Source: Corynebacterium sp. (GTDB taxonomy: Bacteria > Actinomycetota > Actinomycetes > Mycobacteriales > Mycobacteriaceae). Taken from it: 51,344 bases of DNA. The stretch spans positions 1 to 51,344 of the forward strand of contig NZ_JASLIP010000051.1 in the NCBI RefSeq assembly GCF_030152825.1, read 5' to 3'. The notes beneath the pieces were generated by a model that was not told where the DNA came from, ran no database searches, and saw only the letters and a list, made by a program, of their open reading frames with translations. The position numbers were made by a program, and so were the translations under genes. This document shows positions 45,463 through 51,344 of this stretch, one piece after another (positions within the stretch are counted from its first letter, which is position 1; the number at the start of each line of letters is the position of its first letter).

Positions 45463-46629
45463 TTATGTGCGGTTGAGGTAGCCGGTTCGGATCTGCCAGC
45501 TGCGCAGTAGTGCGGCAGCCACTGCGATGCCGGTCAGAACGGCGAAGGGGATCGACGGGCCAACTCGCGGCTCCAGCACCTGCATCAGTGGTGGCAGGGC
45601 GAAGCCCACGTAGGTCGCGACGTAGTAGGCCCCGAGGACGCGGCCGCGGTGGGAGGCCGGGGAGTAGGCGTTGACGTCCAGCAGCCCATCGCGCAGGCAC
45701 AGGCCATAGCCGAGCCCGAGCAAAACGGTGGCCAGGAAGAAGAGCGGCAGCGAGGGGGCCTCGCCACCGAGGGCGACGACGAGGAAACCGGCGCCTGCGC
45801 ACAGGATGCCGACCACCCCCGAGCGCGGACCCCAGGCCCAGCGGCGCCCCGCTGCCTGGATCGCCAGGCCCGCTCCGAACCCGACCGCGGCCGCGACTCC
45901 CGGCAGGAACACCCCGGTCTCGAAGTACTCGGCCACCCGTGCGGCGAGCTCCACGAAGGCTGTGGTGATCGCTGCGAAGACCCACATCGCCACCGGCACG
46001 GAGGTCGCCAGCGCTTTACGGGGCGAGGCGCTCGGATCGACCTGCGGATCCTCCGCCACAGCCAGGATCCGCCGGGGCATGTCACCCGTGCGCAGCGAGA
46101 ACACCACGGCCACGAGCGAGGCGATGATGCTCAGCACGAAGGGCAGCCAGAGCGGCGAGAACGCGAACTCGGCGAGCCCGGAGATCACCGGCCCCAGCGC
46201 GAAGCCAGAGGTGAGGACGATGCCGGCCAGCGTCGAACCCGCGGCCCCATTCAGCCGCGCTGCCCACGCGGTACCCGCGCTGACCACCAGTCCAACGCCC
46301 AGCCCCACGACGAAGCGGCCGGTGAGCAGCCCGGGTGCCCCGTGAAAGAGCATCAGGATAGTGTTGCCAAACACCGCGATGAGCGAGCCCGCCAATGCCA
46401 CCAGGCGTCCACCGAAGCGGTCGGCCAGCGCACCGCCGACGAGGAGGCTCGGCACCAATCCCAGCGCGTAGATCCCATAAGCGCCGTTGACTAGCAGCGG
46501 CGACAGGTTGAGCTGCTCCCGCAGCGCCACGAGTACGGACGCGAAGTGATTCGCCGACCATCCCGCGGTGAGCAGGAGGGCGGCGACGCTGATAAAAACT
46601 CTCCGCGCGCTCGTTCCGGGTGTGCTCAT
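45463..46629 (-). CDS. MFS transporter in the thiamine operon
   Basis: 388-residue major facilitator with twelve hydrophobic segments. The loop 2-3 motif GGALADRFGGRLVAL is a clear MFS signature, and SPASHRGRVLGAYYVATYVGFALPP marks the second half. Starts 9 bp after the thiE stop, so it is co-transcribed with thiC-thiE under the TPP riboswitch. The context suggests import or export of thiamine or a pyrimidine/thiazole precursor; the sequence itself does not show the substrate. About 112 bp separate it from thiO. Confidence 0.85.
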   Translation of the reverse strand: MSTPGTSARRVFISVAALLLTAGWSANHFASVLVALREQLNLSPLLVNGAYGIYALGLVPSLLVGGALADRFGGRLVALAGSLIAVFGNTILMLFHGAPGLLTGRFVVGLGVGLVVSAGTAWAARLNGAAGSTLAGIVLTSGFALGPVISGLAEFAFSPLWLPFVLSIIASLVAVVFSLRTGDMPRRILAVAEDPQVDPSASPRKALATSVPVAMWVFAAITTAFVELAARVAEYFETGVFLPGVAAAVGFGAGLAIQAAGRRWAWGPRSGVVGILCAGAGFLVVALGGEAPSLPLFFLATVLLGLGYGLCLRDGLLDVNAYSPASHRGRVLGAYYVATYVGFALPPLMQVLEPRVGPSIPFAVLTGIAVAAALLRSWQIRTGYLNRT

Positions 46630-46638
46630 AGGCCCTAT

Positions 46639-47380
46639 TTAACGCTCGTTGGCTCCCGAAAACTGGGAAACCACGCTCTCGGCATAGGCCTTCGGGTCCT
46701 CGGCTTGCATGATTCCGCGGACGATCGCCAGCCCGGCCACACCGGTCGCAGCCAGTTCCGCGGCGTCCTCGGCTCGGACGTCCCCGATCGCGACGACCGG
46801 CACCGCGGAGGCAGCGACGAGCGCGGGGTAGCCCGCCAGCCCGAGTGGCTCGCGGCCCGAGTTCTTCGTCGGGGTGGGGCGGAAGGGACCAGCGCCGACG
46901 TAGTCGATGACGTCGGCGTAGTCATTCGCTCCCTCCACGAGTTCCAGGGTGCCGGTGGTCAGCCCGATGATCGCCTCGTCGCCCAGTACAGTGCGCGCCA
47001 GTCGCGGGTCGAGGTCATCCTGCCCGATGTGCACGCCGTGGATGTTGTGCTCCGCCATCAGGGCAGCGGCGACGTCCACGCGGTCGTCGATGAGGACCAC
47101 CGCGTTCGGATTCGCGTCGGCCACGGCCGCTGCGACCTTGATGGAGAGCTCCGTGAGCTGACGGACGGTGATCGGCTTGCTGCGGATCTGGATCACCCCG
47201 GCGCCACCGGCTGCTGCCTCGGCAGCGATGCGGGTGATCTCCGCGCATTCCTCTTCCCAGTCGAGGTCCGGGATGCGGCCGGTGACGAAGTAGCAGGTCA
47301 GAGCCCGGCGATCCAGTCGCCGGGCGCTGGCCGCCCGACCCTCCGGGTCCCGCTTGGCATCCTGGCCACCGTCGTTGTTG

Positions 47381-47403
<23 letters not shown>
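46639..47403 (-). CDS. thiE: Thiamine-phosphate synthase
   Basis: Couples the pyrimidine diphosphate with the thiazole phosphate. About 254 residues. The TIM-barrel landmarks are CYFVTGRI at the start, GVIQIRSKPIT, VVLIDDRVDVAAALM, GVHIGQDDLDPRLAR, YVGAGPFRPTPTK and VPVVAIGDVRAEDAAEL, which form the diphosphate and thiazole sites. The first 35 residues (MRVCNTASNNDGG then Arg-rich) are an extra, unconserved extension. ATG 47403 has a perfect GGAGGAAG before it and lies inside the end of thiC, overlapping it by 23 bp, so translation is coupled. Confidence 0.95.
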
Positions 47404-49201
<1,798 letters not shown>

Positions 49202-49220
49202 GAAGAGCTCCTCCAACTTC

Positions 49221-49309
49221 CTTCGCTGGTGCTAACCAGACAGGTTCAGACGGTTCCACGCTGGCGTGCGCGATCTCAGCCCCAGCCACATCAGGGGCAC
49301 CCGGATTTC
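49221..49309 (-). promoter_or_regulatory. TPP riboswitch (THI element) of thiC
   Basis: On the minus strand the two conserved blocks are present: CCGGGTGCC...GGGGCTGAGA near the 5' side and CCGTCTGAACCTGTCTGGTTAGCACCAGCG near the 3' side, close to the THI-box consensus (CTGAGA; ACCTGATCTGGATAATACCAGCG). The aptamer ends about 10 nt before the GGAGG of thiC, so control of translation initiation is the likely mode. TPP would shut off thiC, thiE, and the MFS gene. A possible -10 (TATGGT) lies just upstream near 49330. Confidence 0.93.
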
Positions 49310-49473
49310 GGTACGGCACCCACCATAGCGAACGCTTCGGGCACGCAAACAAGTGAGTGAACTCGAAGCAGAGGCCAGGCGAGGCTGGCGTCCTAAAACA
49401 ACAGGAAAGAACGCAGGGGAGAGGGCGGGCACCGGGTAGGGGTAGCCAAGCGAACGGGCGGAAAAGATGGCGC

Positions 49474-49479
49474 TACACT
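49474..49479 (+). promoter_or_regulatory. -10 box of the Trm112-like gene, leaderless arrangement
   Basis: TACACT ends 7 nt before the ATG at 49487. The AGGGG directly before the ATG is too close for a good ribosome-binding site. Confidence 0.4.
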
Positions 49480-49486
49480 AAGGGGC

Positions 49487-49660
49487 ATGATTGATCCGAA
49501 GCTTCTGGAGATCCTCGCCTGCCCGCAAGACAAGCAGCCGCTGGAGGATCATGGCGACTATCTGGTGAACCCGCGGCTGGGACGTGCCTATCCGGTCTCC
49601 GACGGCATCCCGGTTCTGCTCACTGATGAGGCGGTCGACTGGCCGCTGGCAGAAGCTTAA
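49487..49660 (+). CDS. Trm112-family small protein
   Basis: 57 residues, starting MIDPKLLEILACPQDKQPL and ending with VDWPLAEA, with YPVSDGIPVLL in the middle: the YcaR/UPF0434 Trm112 pattern. Only one Cys (CPQDK) of the usual zinc-binding set is present, so zinc binding is doubtful. Trm112 proteins activate methyltransferases in eukaryotes and archaea; the bacterial role is not settled. Lies 32 bp before tyrS and probably shares its mRNA. The gene is too short for most gene finders and is supported by family match, start signal and codon use. Confidence 0.85.
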   Translation: MIDPKLLEILACPQDKQPLEDHGDYLVNPRLGRAYPVSDGIPVLLTDEAVDWPLAEA

Positions 49661-49692
49661 AAACGATCACACATCTTTGACTGAGGAAAAAC

Positions 49693-51003
49693 ATGTCTAA
49701 CGAGACGACCCAAAACTCCAACCTGGTTGACGAGCTGCAGTGGCGCGGGCTGATCGCCGACTCCACCGACCTTGATGAACTTCGCGAGCAGCTGAAGAAC
49801 CCGACCGCGGTCTACTGCGGCTTCGACCCGACGGGCGATTCCCTCCACGCCGGCCACCTGGTGCCCCTGCTCCTGTTGCGACGCTTCCAGTTGGCCGGCC
49901 ACAAGACTTTCGCCCTGGCGGGTGGTGCCACCGGCATGATCGGCGACCCGCGCGACGTGGGCGAGCGCTCCATGCTGACCGAGGAGCAGGTCGCCGAAAA
50001 CGTGGAGCACATCAAGAAGCAGCTGCGCGCTTTCCTCCTCTTCGAGGGAAGTGCTGAGCTCGAGGAGTCGGGCAAGGACCTGCACCCCGCGACGTTGGTC
50101 AATAACGCTGACTGGATTGGCAACATGTCCGTCATCCACTTCCTGCGCGATCTGGGCAAGAACTTCTCGCTGAACACGATGCTTTCCCGCGACACCGTGA
50201 AGCGTCGCCTCGCTGCCGACGGCATCTCCTACACCGAGTTTTCCTACATGCTGCTGCAAGCGAATGACTTCGTTCACCTGCACCGCGAGCACGACGTCAG
50301 CGTGCAGGTCGGTGGCTCCGATCAGTGGGGCAACATCGTCTCTGGTGTGGACCTGGTCCGCCGCATGGACGGGGATTCTGTCCACGGCTTGACGGTTCCG
50401 CTGGTCACGGACTCCGAGGGCAAGAAGTTCGGCAAGTCCACGGGGGGCGGCAACCTGTGGCTCGACCCGGAGCTGACGAGCCCGTACAGCTGGTACCAGT
50501 ACTTCTTCAACACCGCCGACGCCGACGTGGTGAAGTTCCTCCGGATGTTCACCTTCCTGGACCGCGAGGAGATCGACCGCCTTGCCGTGGAGGTCGCCGA
50601 GCGCCCGTTCAAGCGGGAGGCGCAGCGTGTTCTCGCCCAGGAAATGACGGCGCTGGTTCACGGTGAGGACGCTGTCGGCAAGGTCGAGCTGGCTGCCCAG
50701 GCGCTGTTCGGTCGCGCTGACCTGAGCGAACTCGACGAGCAGACTCTCGCCGCGGCTCTGCAGGAGACGACGGTCGCGGAGGGTGCAGTTGGTGCAAGCC
50801 TCGTCGAGCTACTCGTCGCCGCTGGTCTGGAGAAGTCCAATGGTGCGGCCCGCCGAACCATTAAGGAGGGCGGTGCGTACGTAAATAACGAGCGCATCGA
50901 CGACGCCGAGTGGACCGTCTCTGCGGAAGACCTTCTGGTTGGCGGTTGGCTGGTGCTGCGTAAGGGGAAGAAGAACTTCGCTGGCGCGAAGATTAGCTCC
51001 TAG
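49693..51003 (+). CDS. tyrS: Tyrosyl-tRNA synthetase
   Basis: Class I enzyme that charges tRNA-Tyr. 436 residues. HIGH-like HAGH at 52-55 in PTGDSLHAGHLVPLLLL, KMSKS-like KFGKS about residue 245, GGSDQWGNIVSG for tyrosine, and a C-terminal S4 domain (LLVAAGLEKSNGAARRTIKEGGAYVNN) that grips the tRNA. TyrRS of the bacterial type with S4 domain. The leader shows no T-box. The last gene before the rRNA-type leader; a strong terminator ends it at 51055-51090. Confidence 0.98.
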   Translation: MSNETTQNSNLVDELQWRGLIADSTDLDELREQLKNPTAVYCGFDPTGDSLHAGHLVPLLLLRRFQLAGHKTFALAGGATGMIGDPRDVGERSMLTEEQVAENVEHIKKQLRAFLLFEGSAELEESGKDLHPATLVNNADWIGNMSVIHFLRDLGKNFSLNTMLSRDTVKRRLAADGISYTEFSYMLLQANDFVHLHREHDVSVQVGGSDQWGNIVSGVDLVRRMDGDSVHGLTVPLVTDSEGKKFGKSTGGGNLWLDPELTSPYSWYQYFFNTADADVVKFLRMFTFLDREEIDRLAVEVAERPFKREAQRVLAQEMTALVHGEDAVGKVELAAQALFGRADLSELDEQTLAAALQETTVAEGAVGASLVELLVAAGLEKSNGAARRTIKEGGAYVNNERIDDAEWTVSAEDLLVGGWLVLRKGKKNFAGAKISS

Positions 51004-51054
51004 GCGAGCAGCGCTGCGCCGGCCCTGTCGTGAGCGCCGAAGCTGTTGAACAAC

Positions 51055-51090
51055 CCCGGGCATCGTTGGCCATAACGATGCCCGGGCTTT
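51055..51090 (+). terminator. Rho-independent terminator of tyrS
   Basis: Perfect 13-bp stem CCCGGGCATCGTT / AACGATGCCCGGG with a 6-nt loop, then CTTTCT. It isolates tyrS from the operon promoter that follows. Confidence 0.9.
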
Positions 51091-51108
51091 CTGCTTCCAC
51101 CTGGGGTT

Positions 51109-51137
51109 TTGTGTTTGTTGTGGGGTGTGTGTAGATT
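51109..51137 (+). promoter_or_regulatory. Promoter of a probable rRNA operon
   Basis: TTGTGT (51109-51114), a 17-nt spacer and TAGATT (51132-51137). The T/G-rich upstream stretch could help. The 207 nt that follow (51138-51344) contain no ORF of quality, so the transcript is probably non-coding. No rRNA sequence itself is in the window. Confidence 0.5.
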
Positions 51138-51344
51138 ATTGATCTGCAAGGCCGCCGGCGCTGATGCCGGGTGGTTGGGTTCCCCTTCGGTCTTGTTTCC
51201 TTGTCACTGTCTTTGGTGAACGGTGAGTGATCGAGAGTTTTTCTCCGGTTTGCTTCTGGTTCATGTGGGTGATAAGCTCGGAATCCGCCTTAACGTGAAG
51301 CGCCACAGTGTTGTGGGTGTGGAGTGTTGTGTGCATATGTTGTT
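51138..51344 (+). other. Leader region, probable rrn leader; rest without genes
   Basis: Non-coding sequence after the promoter at 51109-51137. It is T/G-rich and ends in ATGTTGTT, which is how the actinobacterial rrn boxA (TGTTGTTTGAGAACT-like) would begin, cut by the window edge. A short TTGGGTTCCCC segment may form a hairpin. The 16S gene would lie beyond the window. No protein-coding gene is supported here. Confidence 0.45.

Noticed and set aside
49660..49693. T-box leader for tyrS
   Set aside because: Only 32 bp separate it from the Trm112 gene and no T-box sequence or specifier loop is visible.

Overview
The window is a high-GC chromosomal segment that reads as a member of the Corynebacteriales, most likely a Corynebacterium. 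The evidence is the gene order tRNA-Leu/polA - rpsA - coaE - uvrB - universal stress protein - metallo-beta-lactamase - uvrA - infC-rpmI-rplT - RNA methyltransferase - pheST - argCJBDFRGH - tyrS. From general knowledge this is close to the order in Mycobacterium tuberculosis. Further support comes from an htdX/fabG4/fadA2-type lipid block, a DUF4185 secreted protein (a family linked to D-arabinan breakdown) and frequent leaderless starts. Species cannot be settled from the sequence alone. There is no insertion sequence, phage, integrase or CRISPR array; this is core chromosome with a few accessory insertions.

Layout. 1-613: 3' part of an MDR oxidoreductase. 662-735: a tRNA with a Leu(CAA) anticodon on the minus strand, divergent from polA. 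3.5-8.9 kb: DUF368 lipid-carrier translocase, an isocitrate/isopropylmalate-type dehydrogenase, rpsA, an EamA exporter and a DUF421 membrane protein. 9.1-13.0 kb: htdX-like dehydratase and fabG4-like reductase divergent from a fadA2-like thiolase, with a motif-rich 287-bp spacer. 13.1-14.8 kb: secreted DUF4185 protein divergent from a small secreted Cys-pair protein. 14.8-22.3 kb: coaE, uvrB, usp, then helD and a DoxX-like gene and a metallo-hydrolase on the minus strand. 22.4-31.5 kb: uvrA; infC-rpmI-rplT behind a structured leader with an attenuator-like terminator; trmH-type methyltransferase; pheS-pheT. 31.5-40.4 kb: the arginine genes argCJBDFR, argG, argH behind a leaderless promoter overlapped by a candidate ArgR box. 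40.4-49.3 kb, minus strand: a thiamine cluster (thiC-thiE-MFS-thiO-thiS-thiG, then a manganese-riboswitch-controlled CDF metal exporter, then a ThiF/MoeB-rhodanese gene), headed by a TPP riboswitch. 49.5-51.3 kb: Trm112-like protein, tyrS, a strong terminator, then a promoter and leader that look like the start of an rRNA operon whose genes lie beyond the window.

How the genes work together. The arg genes form a complete pathway from acetylglutamyl-phosphate reduction to arginine, with ArgJ recycling the acetyl group and ArgR closing the feedback loop. The thi genes make the pyrimidine (ThiC) and thiazole (ThiO, ThiS, ThiG, ThiF) halves and join them (ThiE); no thiD or thiM is present here. 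The most interesting points are the manganese (yybP-ykoY-type) riboswitch and CDF transporter inserted between thiG and thiF, the short-variable-arm tRNA-Leu(CAA), the AUC-initiated infC with its leader, the set of -10 boxes placed 6-7 nt before start codons, and the MFS transporter embedded in the TPP-controlled operon.
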